10,130 nt of DNA from JAJUJL01 sp041736465 (GTDB taxonomy: Bacteria; Chloroflexota; Anaerolineae; Anaerolineales; UBA4823): the NCBI GenBank assembly GCA_041736465.1, contig JBGSTO010000133.1:1-10130 (forward strand). Direction: 5' to 3'. Under the pieces are notes generated by a model. That model was not told where the DNA came from and made no database searches. It saw only the letters and a list, made by a program, of their open reading frames with translations. The stretch's first letter is position 1. Each line of letters begins with the position of its first letter. The position numbers were made by a program, and so were the translations under genes. Below are positions 1 to 6,588 of the stretch, one piece after another.

Positions 1-173
1 GGCAGGCTGCGAGCCTGCTCGGCCTTGCGATTGATCTCTTCGGGGCTGCCGTAGCGCGCAACCACTTCCAGGAACTGCTCGATAACTTCGGTATCCGGGT
101 TCAGCAGCACTGCGTTGATATCGTCCAGGCGCTGGTAAGGGATTTTCAATCGTTCAAGCAGCTGTTCTTTCAT
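1..173 (-). CDS. Unrecognised protein, N-terminal 57 residues (partial)
   Basis: The ATG at 171-173 opens a minus-strand frame with no stop to the window edge. It begins MKEQLLERLKIPYQRLDDIN and continues through a charged segment (DPDTEVIEQFLEVV-like, then YGSPEEINRKAEQARSL). A GAGGAG ribosome binding site sits 6 bases upstream of the ATG, which supports this start. The visible part looks soluble and helical, with no signal peptide or membrane segment. I do not recognise the family from this fragment. It follows panB by 77 bases in the same direction, so it could be cotranscribed, but a strong hairpin (204-234) lies between them. The rest of the protein lies outside the window. Confidence 0.75.
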   Translation of the reverse strand, partial: MKEQLLERLKIPYQRLDDINAVLLNPDTEVIEQFLEVVARYGSPEEINRKAEQARSL

Positions 174-203
174 GGGTCTCTCCTCGTCTGGCATTTGTTA
201 AGT

Positions 204-234
204 TCCAGCCGCTGAGGTGCAGTCAGCGGCTGGA
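204..234 (-). terminator. Strong hairpin after panB (possible terminator or attenuator)
   Basis: TCCAGCCGCTG (204-214) and CAGCGGCTGGA (224-234) form a perfect 11-bp inverted repeat around a 9-base loop, 16 bases beyond the panB stop. On the minus strand the sequence after the stem is ACTTAACAAATG, only weakly T-rich. It is therefore not a textbook rho-independent terminator. It may be a weak terminator, a partial attenuator or an mRNA 3'-end stabiliser between panB and the next gene. Confidence 0.5.
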
Positions 235-250
235 GGGCGACACGGGTTCG

Positions 251-1105
251 TTATTTCAGCATGTCCAGCAGTTCTTCATATTCTTGATCAGGCATGCCGA
301 ACCAATTTTCTGGGGCGGGGAAAGTCTGGTTAGTGACCTCATTGACGTACTGCTTCAGGCCGTTCAAGATGACCTCACCCGCATTGCCAAATACTTTTGC
401 CATGCGAGGTCTGAAGCGGGGGTAGAGACCAAACATGTCGTGGTAGATCAGAAGCTGTCCATGGGCATCGGGACCGGATCCGAGGCTCATAATGATGCAG
501 TCCTGGGCGCGTTCGGTGATCAGTTTGCAAATGCGATCCGGCACCATTTCCAACAGGATGCAGAAAGCGCCGGCGTTCTCCAACGCCTTGGCATCGTCGA
601 CGATCTTCTTCGCCAGCGCGGCGCTGCGCCCCTGGACGCGATAGCCGCCCAGGGCGGAGACGCTCTGCGGGGTCAGGCCGAGGTGTCCTATGGCGGGGAT
701 GCCGGCTTTGACGATGCCTTCGATGCGTGAGGCCATCTCGACGCCGCCTTCTAGCTTGATTGAGTCGGTAGCGGCCTCTGCCATGAAGCGTCCCGCATTG
801 CGGATCGCGCTCTCGACGCTGGGCTGGTAGCTCATGTAGGGCATATCGCCCACCAGGAAAACATTGGGTGCGCCGCGGCGCACCGCCTGAGAGTGGCGAA
901 TCATGTCTTCCATGGTGACCGGCAGCGTGGTTTCGTAGCCCAGCATGGTCATACCCAGGCTGTCGCCCACCAATATCATGTCGATCCCAGCTTCCTCCTG
1001 CAGGTACGCGGTGGGGTAGTCGTAGCAGGTAAGCCAGGTGACCGGTTCTTTATTGGCGACTTTTTTGAACAAGACGGGCAAGGTTACTTTTTTGCGATCG
1101 GACAT
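251..1105 (-). CDS. panB: 3-methyl-2-oxobutanoate hydroxymethyltransferase (ketopantoate hydroxymethyltransferase)
   Basis: PanB transfers a hydroxymethyl group from 5,10-methylenetetrahydrofolate to alpha-ketoisovalerate, giving ketopantoate, the first committed step of pantothenate and coenzyme A synthesis in the cytoplasm. The protein is 284 residues, close to the usual 260-290, and forms one TIM barrel. Visible hallmarks are LVGDSLGM (metal ligand Asp48), LVGDMPYMSY (Asp87), SIKLEGG (Lys117, Glu119), GHLGLTPQSV followed by GGYRVQGR, and the catalytic Glu186 in ILLEMVP. The loop that is usually IGIGAG..DGQ is here SLGSGPDAHGQ (about residue 207), followed by LLIYHDMFGLYPRFRP. An ATG 12 bases further upstream (1117) is in frame, but it forms part of the GGAGG ribosome binding site at 1111-1115, which is placed 5 bases before the ATG at 1105; I therefore choose 1105. 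No other pantothenate gene is visible nearby. Confidence 0.93.
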   Translation of the reverse strand: MSDRKKVTLPVLFKKVANKEPVTWLTCYDYPTAYLQEEAGIDMILVGDSLGMTMLGYETTLPVTMEDMIRHSQAVRRGAPNVFLVGDMPYMSYQPSVESAIRNAGRFMAEAATDSIKLEGGVEMASRIEGIVKAGIPAIGHLGLTPQSVSALGGYRVQGRSAALAKKIVDDAKALENAGAFCILLEMVPDRICKLITERAQDCIIMSLGSGPDAHGQLLIYHDMFGLYPRFRPRMAKVFGNAGEVILNGLKQYVNEVTNQTFPAPENWFGMPDQEYEELLDMLK

Positions 1106-1146
1106 TCGATCCTCCATAAAAGTTGGACAACAGTGATTTGAGCCAG

Positions 1147-1194
1147 ATACCCAGTGTGTATGCTGGCATACTAATTGTATGTAAATTTGGGTAT
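1147..1194. promoter_or_regulatory. Nested inverted repeats over the panB promoter (candidate operator)
   Basis: A perfect 14-bp dyad, GTATGC-TG-GCATAC, lies at 1158-1171. It sits immediately downstream of the candidate -10 box and so would overlap the transcription start. A second, wider pair, ATACCCA (1147-1153) and TGGGTAT (1188-1194), flanks it and encloses the -10 element. This arrangement is typical of a repressor binding site, but no cognate regulator is encoded in the window. Function is inferred from position and symmetry only. Confidence 0.4.
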
Positions 1195-1202
1195 AAACGC
1201 AA
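1174..1202 (-). promoter_or_regulatory. Candidate sigma-70 type promoter for panB
   Basis: On the minus strand, TTGCGT (1202-1197) and TACAAT (1179-1174, five of six bases of the -10 consensus) are separated by 17 bases. A start near 1167 would give a leader of about 60 bases before the panB ATG at 1105. The -35 match is weak (TTG only). The AT-rich character of this gap against GC-rich surroundings supports a promoter. Confidence 0.4.
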
Positions 1203-1236
1203 ATGAAAAGCAGGGCAAAGCGGCGTTTAACTGCCC
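1201..1236 (-). terminator. Weak candidate terminator after the cyanophycinase-like gene
   Basis: On the minus strand, GGGCA (1236-1232) can pair with TGCCC (1217-1213), followed by TGCTTTTCATTT. The stem is only 5 bp with a 14-base loop. The T-rich tail and its place 17 bases beyond the stop codon are what suggest termination. It abuts the -35 region of the panB promoter. Confidence 0.3.
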
Positions 1237-1252
1237 GTGAGGCTGTGTTTGC

Positions 1253-3400
1253 TCAGACGAGACGCTTGCGATTGAGCAGCAAACCAAAAACGATGACGAC
1301 CACGATCAGCATGCCAAAGGCGACCATCCAGTGGGCGATATCCGGATTGGATGGCGGGGGGATGATGGGTGGGGTCAGGGTTGGTCGGGGCGTACGCGAT
1401 GGACGCGGTGTGGCAGTGGGGATTGGCGTACTGGTGGGCGTGAGCGTGGCGGTGGCGGTGGCTGTCGCAGTTGGGGTGGCGGTGACCAGAGCCGGAGTAG
1501 GCTGGACGCTGGGGTCAGCGGCAATATCTGCAAGCGCAGGGACAACCGGCTCACCCGGGGCGAATACGTCGAGCAAGCCGTTGGCGATGACAAAAGCCTG
1601 GTTGTCGCCCAGGCTGCGGGCTGCCGAGCGCAGGTCGAGCACAAAAGCAACATTGCTGCCCAGGGCAACTGCACCGTTGGGGCCAATCTCCAGTGCGGAG
1701 TCTGCATTCAGCCCGATGGCGATCTGGTCTGGATGGTTGTACGCCAGCGTGAACAGGCGCCCCCAGCGGTTGTTGGGCAGGATGTCCGGCTCGAATGAGA
1801 CCGGCAGCAGTGAGATGCCTGCGGCAATTTCAGTGCCGCCCAGCAGAAAGGATTTTTGAACCGCAAGCTCGTGCCCGTCGCCCTGCGAGGGCGCGGCTTC
1901 GTGGGCAGCGTAGAAGGCGCCTGCCATGGCAGAGGCGGCGCCAGCCATGAGCACAGGTTTGCCCGTTTCCACGCCGCGGTGCAGCCAGGCGGCTTGCTGC
2001 GGGTGCAGGCGGGATTGGTCCAGGGCAACAACCAGCACTGCGTCGTACTGGTCTTCGCCCGGCAGCTGAGCGGAAGACGCAGATCCAGGATCGTACACCA
2101 GATCGGGACCGGAGAGCTTTACGGCGTCTCGATAGCGCTGCACCGTGCTCTGGGCGGACGAAAGGGTCGAAAAGCCATCGGCGTAGATGAGTACGCGCCC
2201 GCCAGCCGCGCGTGCAAGAGTGGTGAAACGAGTGATTACGGCGCTGTCTTCCAGGGTCTGGGGCAGCTCGCCGGACAGCAGCAGAGCGCCCGATCCGGAG
2301 GGCAGGCGTAGGTCGCTGAAACGGCGGTTCAATCGCGCCAGGGGGGCTGCCAGAGAGTGCTGGCGGGTTTCAAGGTCGAAGCTGTAAGGCCCAGGCGCCA
2401 GCAGGTGGACGAGCACATTGCGCAGAGAGAGCAGCGGCGTGCAGGGGAGCACGGGATCGCCCTCGCCGCAGCCCGGGAATCGTACGTTGGCGGAAGCCTG
2501 GTAGGTCTCGGCGTCAAGGATGGCAACGGTATAGAGACCGAAGACGTCTTCCAGGCGCTTGCCGTCTGATACTAAAACGCCGGTGAGGCCGTCGATGCCG
2601 ATGCCCAGGTGAGGCGCGTGGGGAGCGGTAATTGCGTTCAAGAGCCGCCCGAGCTGGCCGCGCTCGAAGATATGCTGGTCGATGATGGCAGTGCGGATGC
2701 CGAAAGACACACCGTGTTTCTCGGAAGTGTTCCATAAATCAACAGCGCCAAAGTTGAGTGCGTTTGCAGCGGTGAAGCCCGGGTGGTAGCCCGCGAGCAA
2801 TGTGGCAGAGAGTATGCTCCCGCCGCCGTTTGTGCCGGCAACGATCACACCACTTTCATAAGCCTGAGCCAATGCAACCTCCACCGGCGTGCCGTTGATG
2901 ACCGGCATGGCGGTGGTTTGGTCGCCATCCAGGATGAAAACTGCCGAGAGATCGCCCTGGAAATACTGCAGGGCATTCGGATCCAGCGCATCGGAGCGGG
3001 TCAGTATTGGCGCCAGCACAGCCGAGCAAACCATGCCAGCCGGAGCTGCCTGCTTGCAGGCCTGCTCGATTTGGAGACGGCGCTGCTCCGCCCGCCGCAG
3101 ATGGTTCCGGCGTTCGACAGCGGTGATCGAATCAGGGTTGGATGCGAAGGTAATGGGCAGAACCAGGATATTGATGTACCCCTGGCGGTCATTGGCAACC
3201 GCAGCCGCGGAGAAACCGACATAGATCTGCTCGTAACCGCCGCCGATGGGCATCAAGGCTGGCGTGGAAACTACCTGGCGCAGCGCCGCGGCGCGCGCCG
3301 GCATACCGCCTGCATAGTTGAGCAGCACAGCGGCTGGCACCAGGATGGCGATGATGAGAATGTACTGCAGCGTCCGAGGGCGTTTTGCAGGCGGGGGCAT
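1253..3400 (-). CDS. Membrane-anchored protein with two degenerate cyanophycinase-like (S51) domains
   Basis: This 715-residue protein starts with a hydrophobic signal or anchor segment (about 12-32). Domain 1 (about 50-350) follows the cyanophycinase plan: IGGGYE at 52-57, DGDQ at 158-161, the nucleophile loop at 189-195, DQHIFERGQLGRL at 241-253 and GIGIDGLTG at 267-274. The loop that carries the catalytic serine in active enzymes (GTSAGA) reads GTNGGGS, so Asn191 replaces serine. The usual Glu of 'IDEdTA' is Gly271. Domain 2 (about 370-610) repeats the plan: LDQSRL at 460-465, AGAASAM at 486-492 with no nucleophile serine, then EPDILPNNRWGRLF at 537-550, where the histidine is also lost. 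A Thr/Pro-rich linker (about 633-684), a C-terminal membrane helix (about 690-709) and the basic tail RKRLV follow. It is probably displayed outside the cell. Cyanophycinases cleave the Asp-Arg storage polymer cyanophycin; this copy is probably a non-catalytic, ligand-binding relative. Family assignment is firm at fold level; the role is unknown. Confidence 0.82.
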   Translation of the reverse strand: MPPPAKRPRTLQYILIIAILVPAAVLLNYAGGMPARAAALRQVVSTPALMPIGGGYEQIYVGFSAAAVANDRQGYINILVLPITFASNPDSITAVERRNHLRRAEQRRLQIEQACKQAAPAGMVCSAVLAPILTRSDALDPNALQYFQGDLSAVFILDGDQTTAMPVINGTPVEVALAQAYESGVIVAGTNGGGSILSATLLAGYHPGFTAANALNFGAVDLWNTSEKHGVSFGIRTAIIDQHIFERGQLGRLLNAITAPHAPHLGIGIDGLTGVLVSDGKRLEDVFGLYTVAILDAETYQASANVRFPGCGEGDPVLPCTPLLSLRNVLVHLLAPGPYSFDLETRQHSLAAPLARLNRRFSDLRLPSGSGALLLSGELPQTLEDSAVITRFTTLARAAGGRVLIYADGFSTLSSAQSTVQRYRDAVKLSGPDLVYDPGSASSAQLPGEDQYDAVLVVALDQSRLHPQQAAWLHRGVETGKPVLMAGAASAMAGAFYAAHEAAPSQGDGHELAVQKSFLLGGTEIAAGISLLPVSFEPDILPNNRWGRLFTLAYNHPDQIAIGLNADSALEIGPNGAVALGSNVAFVLDLRSAARSLGDNQAFVIANGLLDVFAPGEPVVPALADIAADPSVQPTPALVTATPTATATATATLTPTSTPIPTATPRPSRTPRPTLTPPIIPPPSNPDIAHWMVAFGMLIVVVIVFGLLLNRKRLV
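1360..1505 (-). repeat. Low-complexity tract encoding the Thr/Pro/Ala linker
   Basis: The coding sequence for residues about 633-680 of the cyanophycinase-like protein is built from repeated ACCGCCAC-type and ACGCCC-type units, giving TPTATATATATLTPTSTPIP-like sequence. Such Thr/Pro stalks are frequent in surface proteins of Chloroflexota and probably span the cell envelope. The tract is prone to slippage, so its length may vary among relatives. It also creates a Gly/Val-rich spurious frame on the plus strand. Confidence 0.7.
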
Positions 3401-3432
3401 TCGTTACCTGACCCGAAATGATCGCCGTCCAC

Positions 3433-3476
3433 GGGGCAGGGATTAGCTCTTCAGGCAGTGCTCAGCAGACTGCCCC
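3433..3476 (-). promoter_or_regulatory. Mutually exclusive hairpins in the leader of the cyanophycinase-like gene
   Basis: Within the 161-base gap 3401-3561 (minus-strand reading), GGGGCAGT (3476-3469) can pair either with the near ACTGCC (3459-3454, 9-base loop) or with the far CTGCCCC (3439-3433). The two foldings exclude each other. A weak -10-like TACAAT lies upstream at 3497-3492 without a recognisable -35, so the hairpins may lie in a 5' leader. They could also be the 3' end of the preceding lipoprotein transcript, but there is no T run. Seen as sequence; function is speculative. Confidence 0.3.
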
Positions 3477-3561
3477 TGGCAGGCGTAGGCAATTGTACCC
3501 CGAATTCCGGGTGTAGGAGGTCTGAATCGCAGCGGACTATGAGCCATCCTGCGCCGGCGTA

Positions 3562-5328
3562 TCAGGGCTGCAGCCACCAGATTTGTGATGCGACGCTGAG
3601 ACCGGCAAACCCGGATGAGAGGCTGAAATTCTGCAGCTCTTCCCGGTAACCGCTCAGGGCGGGGCGCTCGTAGATAAATATTCGCGGCAGGTCTGAGTTG
3701 ATCTGGGCAGCGACCTTGCAGTACAAATCGCGGCGCGCGCCGGCGCTGGTAAGGTGCGCGGCTTCGTCGATCCAGGCATCTATGTCGGCATGTATGTACC
3801 GAGAGTAGTTGCTGCCTGTCCCTTGGTTTTCGAAAGTGGGGATCCCGGCCGAATGATAATTGGCGAACAGGTGGGCGTCGGGGTCAATTCCGGCGCCGGT
3901 GGTGTAGAGCAGGATATCGAAACCGCCATGCGGGCGTATCCCGTTCGGTTCCCAGGCAGCGAAGAATCCTTCGGGGGAGAGTGCCTCGAACAGCAGCTCG
4001 ATGCCGACCTGGTTGAGCATCTCGGCAAGCAGCTGTGCGGTGTGCTCGTGAATCTGGCTGCCAGAAGGGCTGGCGATTTTCAGACTCAGACGCGAGCCGG
4101 CTGTGTTGGTGCGAATGCCGTCTGCACCAGGCATCCAACCGGCTTGCTCCAGCAGGGCGATGGCTTTCGTGGGGTTGTATTCGCTGGGCGGCAGAGGGCA
4201 GGCAAACGCACCGGCAGGCAGCACGCTGGTTGCAGGGCGCGCACTGCTGTCCAGCAGCGCCGCGGCGATGGCTTGCTTGTCAATGGCGAACTGGATCGCC
4301 TGGCGCACATGCAGGTCATAGAGGATGGGGTGCGGCGCATCCGCCGGGTCGAGCGGGGCATCCACCCCTGGGTCAGCAAAATTGAATACCAGCAGCTCGT
4401 TTTCACCCGAGCCGTAGGCCGCGCTGGCATACAGCACTCCGGGCTGCTGGGCAGCAATCGGGAGATCTGCCTCGCCAAGGTCCCAGAATACTGTGATCTC
4501 GCCAGCAGCGAGGCGCTGCAGCCCCATTTCGCGATTGGGAAGAATTTTGACGATGATACGATCAAGGTAGGGTTTGCCGGGATCGCGGTAGTAAGGGTTG
4601 GGTGTGAATTCGATGGAATCGCCCGCAATCCAGTTGCTGACCACCCACGGGCCGGTGCCGGTTGGAGCGCGGTGGTACGACCAGGAATCCATGACAGCCG
4701 GGTCGCCGGCAGAACGTGGGACGATGAAGGAAAACAGGTTCAAATAAGGCGCATACAGGTCAGATAAGGTGACGACGACCGTGTAATCGTCAGGGCATTC
4801 GATCGTCTCGATGTCGCTGTAGCCTGAGCTGCCGGTGCGGGACAGGCTGGAAAGGATGGTGTCCCGGGTAAACTGCACATCGGCGCACACCAATTCGTCG
4901 CCATTGGAAAATCGAATCCCCGGCTTGATTTTGTAGGTCAGCAGCAGGCCATCTGAGGAGACTTCTGGCAGCGACTCTGCCAGAACGGGCACGTAGCTGC
5001 CGTCCGCGTCGATGCCCACCAACCCCTCCACCACAAAGGATGCGATCATGTCGTCGATCTCGGAGGCTGCGAACAGGGGGCTGAGACTGCCCGGCTCCTG
5101 GAGAATACCTACCACCGCAACGCCGCCTGGCAGGACCACGGTTGGGTCGTTGGTAGGCTCCACTGTGGGATGTGGTGTAACGGTGATGGTGGGAGGCGGC
5201 GGTAGCGCCTGGGTGGGCAAAGCGGTCGCAGGAGGCGCAGACGTCGGGGCAGCGACTGGCAGGTTGCAGGCGCTTAACAGCAAACCGGCTGCCAGCAGCA
5301 CAAGGATGCAAATTTTAACCCGGTTCAT
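3562..5328 (-). CDS. ABC transporter substrate-binding lipoprotein, family 5 (oligopeptide/nickel type)
   Basis: This 588-residue protein has a lipoprotein signal: a hydrophobic stretch from residue 8, then LLSAC with the lipidated Cys21. A Pro/Thr-rich spacer (about 22-66) follows, then the large two-lobed binding domain of the OppA/DppA/NikA family. Family hallmarks are VEGLVGIDADGSYVPVLAES (100-119), YKIKPGIRFSNGDEL (132-146), PTGTGPW (222-228) and VRQAIQFAIDKQAI (341-354). The fold binds peptides, nickel, sugars or other solutes and hands them to a membrane permease, and the sequence does not tell which. No permease or ATPase gene follows, so it is an orphan in this window. The ATG at 5328 has GAGG at 5334-5337, and the upstream thiolase ends 19 bases before, so the two are probably cotranscribed. 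Confidence 0.9.
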   Translation of the reverse strand: MNRVKICILVLLAAGLLLSACNLPVAAPTSAPPATALPTQALPPPPTITVTPHPTVEPTNDPTVVLPGGVAVVGILQEPGSLSPLFAASEIDDMIASFVVEGLVGIDADGSYVPVLAESLPEVSSDGLLLTYKIKPGIRFSNGDELVCADVQFTRDTILSSLSRTGSSGYSDIETIECPDDYTVVVTLSDLYAPYLNLFSFIVPRSAGDPAVMDSWSYHRAPTGTGPWVVSNWIAGDSIEFTPNPYYRDPGKPYLDRIIVKILPNREMGLQRLAAGEITVFWDLGEADLPIAAQQPGVLYASAAYGSGENELLVFNFADPGVDAPLDPADAPHPILYDLHVRQAIQFAIDKQAIAAALLDSSARPATSVLPAGAFACPLPPSEYNPTKAIALLEQAGWMPGADGIRTNTAGSRLSLKIASPSGSQIHEHTAQLLAEMLNQVGIELLFEALSPEGFFAAWEPNGIRPHGGFDILLYTTGAGIDPDAHLFANYHSAGIPTFENQGTGSNYSRYIHADIDAWIDEAAHLTSAGARRDLYCKVAAQINSDLPRIFIYERPALSGYREELQNFSLSSGFAGLSVASQIWWLQP

Positions 5329-5347
5329 GATTGCCTCGTGACGGTTT

Positions 5348-6508
5348 TCAAGTGCGTTTCAGGATGTGGGTGATGACCGTTGCACCGGAGCCGCCGATGT
5401 TCTGCGCCATGCCGGTGCGGGCATCCGGCACCTGGCAGGCGCCGGCCTCGCCGCGCAGCTGCTGGACGACCTCGACGATCTGGTACAGCCCGGTAGCGCC
5501 CACGGGATGACCGCGGGCTTTCAATCCGCCGCGGGTGGAGATGGGCAGGCTGCCCTGGATAAAGATGCTGCCATCCTGGGCGAGACGCGGGCCTTGCCCG
5601 GGTTCGGCAAATCCGCAGGCTTCCAGCGAGAGCGCAGACATGATGGAGAATGCGTCGTGCAGCTCGAAGAAGTCGATCTCGGCAGGGGTGACGCCGGCTT
5701 GCTGGTAGGCGCTTTGCGCCGAGCGCTGCGCCGCGGAGAGCCACAGCGGATCGCGGCGATCGTGCACTGCCAGTGTATCGGTGGCGGCGGCTGAACCGGC
5801 GATGGTGATGAGCGGGCGCCCCCTGCCGTTGGTGCGCAGGCTGTCCTGCGGCACAATCAAGACGGCAGCGGCGCCATCACCAATGGGAGAGGCATCCAGC
5901 AGGTTGATCGGGGCAGCAACCATACGAGCGCGCTGGTAATCTTTCTCGGTAATTGCTTCCCGCAGACGAGCCCAGGGATTGTGAAGGGCGTTGGCGTGCG
6001 CATTGATCGAGAAGGGGGCAAAATCTGTATGATCCCAGCCGTAGTGGTGCAAATAGCGCTGCATGATCAGGGCGTTAATGGCGACGAAGGAGAGTCCATA
6101 AGCCACTTCGTAGTCGGCATCGGCGGCGGTTGCCAGGGCTGCGGTGGTCTCAGAGCCGGGTCTCTCGGTCATCTTTTCCACACCGACTGCCAGAGCGCTG
6201 TCTACCTCGCCGGAGGCGACCGCCATCATGGCGACGCGCAGCGCAGCAGCAGCCGAGCCGCAGGCAGCCTCGACCTTGAAGGCTTCAGCGTGCTTCAGCC
6301 CGGTCCAATCGGAGATCAACGCCCCCAAATTTTCCTGCCGGCTGAGCATGCCGGATAACATGTTCCCGACAAAGATAGCCCCAGCCGACTCGCGCCCGGC
6401 ATCCTGCAGGGCAGCGAAGACAGCTTCTCCAGCCAGCTCACGCAGCGACAGCTCCCAGTGCTCGCTGACGGGTACCTGTCCAATGCCGATGATGGCAATT
6501 TTACGCAT
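5348..6508 (-). CDS. Thiolase-family protein (acetyl-CoA acetyltransferase-like, SCP2/archaeal type)
   Basis: Thiolases make or break acyl-CoA carbon-carbon bonds. This 386-residue protein shows the nucleophile Cys83 in VEAACGSAAAALR, His284 in ELHDAFS and His334 in GGLKARGHPVGATG. The C-terminal motif, which in classical acetyl-CoA acetyltransferases is C-x-G-G-G-x-G, is here QNIGGSGA, without the second cysteine. This, together with the HDAF motif, places it with the SCP2-thiolase and archaeal acetoacetyl-CoA thiolase group, whose members often work with a DUF35/OB-fold partner and HMG-CoA synthase; neither gene is visible here. The preferred substrate cannot be read from the sequence. The ATG at 6508 has GGAG (6521-6518) 9 bases upstream. 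The substrate-binding lipoprotein starts 19 bases after its stop. Confidence 0.88.
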   Translation of the reverse strand: MRKIAIIGIGQVPVSEHWELSLRELAGEAVFAALQDAGRESAGAIFVGNMLSGMLSRQENLGALISDWTGLKHAEAFKVEAACGSAAAALRVAMMAVASGEVDSALAVGVEKMTERPGSETTAALATAADADYEVAYGLSFVAINALIMQRYLHHYGWDHTDFAPFSINAHANALHNPWARLREAITEKDYQRARMVAAPINLLDASPIGDGAAAVLIVPQDSLRTNGRGRPLITIAGSAAATDTLAVHDRRDPLWLSAAQRSAQSAYQQAGVTPAEIDFFELHDAFSIMSALSLEACGFAEPGQGPRLAQDGSIFIQGSLPISTRGGLKARGHPVGATGLYQIVEVVQQLRGEAGACQVPDARTGMAQNIGGSGATVITHILKRT

Positions 6509-6525
6509 GGATTTGTGCTCCAGTG

Positions 6526-6546
6526 CGCTGCAGTGAGGCTGCAGCG
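6526..6546. repeat. 8-bp inverted repeat ahead of the thiolase
   Basis: CGCTGCAG (6526-6533) and CTGCAGCG (6539-6546) form a perfect stem with a 5-base loop, ending 17 bases before the thiolase ATG and just outside its GGAG ribosome binding site. In the thiolase mRNA it would be a leader hairpin. On the plus strand the stem is followed by ATTTGTTTTAG, like a terminator, but no plus-strand gene precedes it. The gap 6509-6588 also holds TTGAGA (-35-like) without a good -10 partner at the right distance. Confidence 0.45.
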
Positions 6547-6588
6547 ATTTGTTTTAGCGATATTTTACCTGCGGAGACCTCTCAAATC

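Noticed and set aside
1106..1117. Upstream ATG (1117) for panB
   Set aside because: That ATG overlaps the GGAGG that is correctly spaced for the ATG at 1105, and the added residues have no counterpart in the family.
1203..1859. 218-codon plus-strand frame rich in Gly and Val (VGVSVAVAVAVAVGVAV-like)
   Set aside because: It is the antisense shadow of the Thr/Pro/Ala linker and C-terminal part of the cyanophycinase-like gene. It has no ribosome binding site and its composition is explained by the repeat tract.
3754..4767. 337-codon plus-strand frame
   Set aside because: It lies wholly antisense to the binding lipoprotein, whose family motifs are clear, and its translation shows no recognisable domain. 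Long shadow frames are expected in GC-rich DNA.
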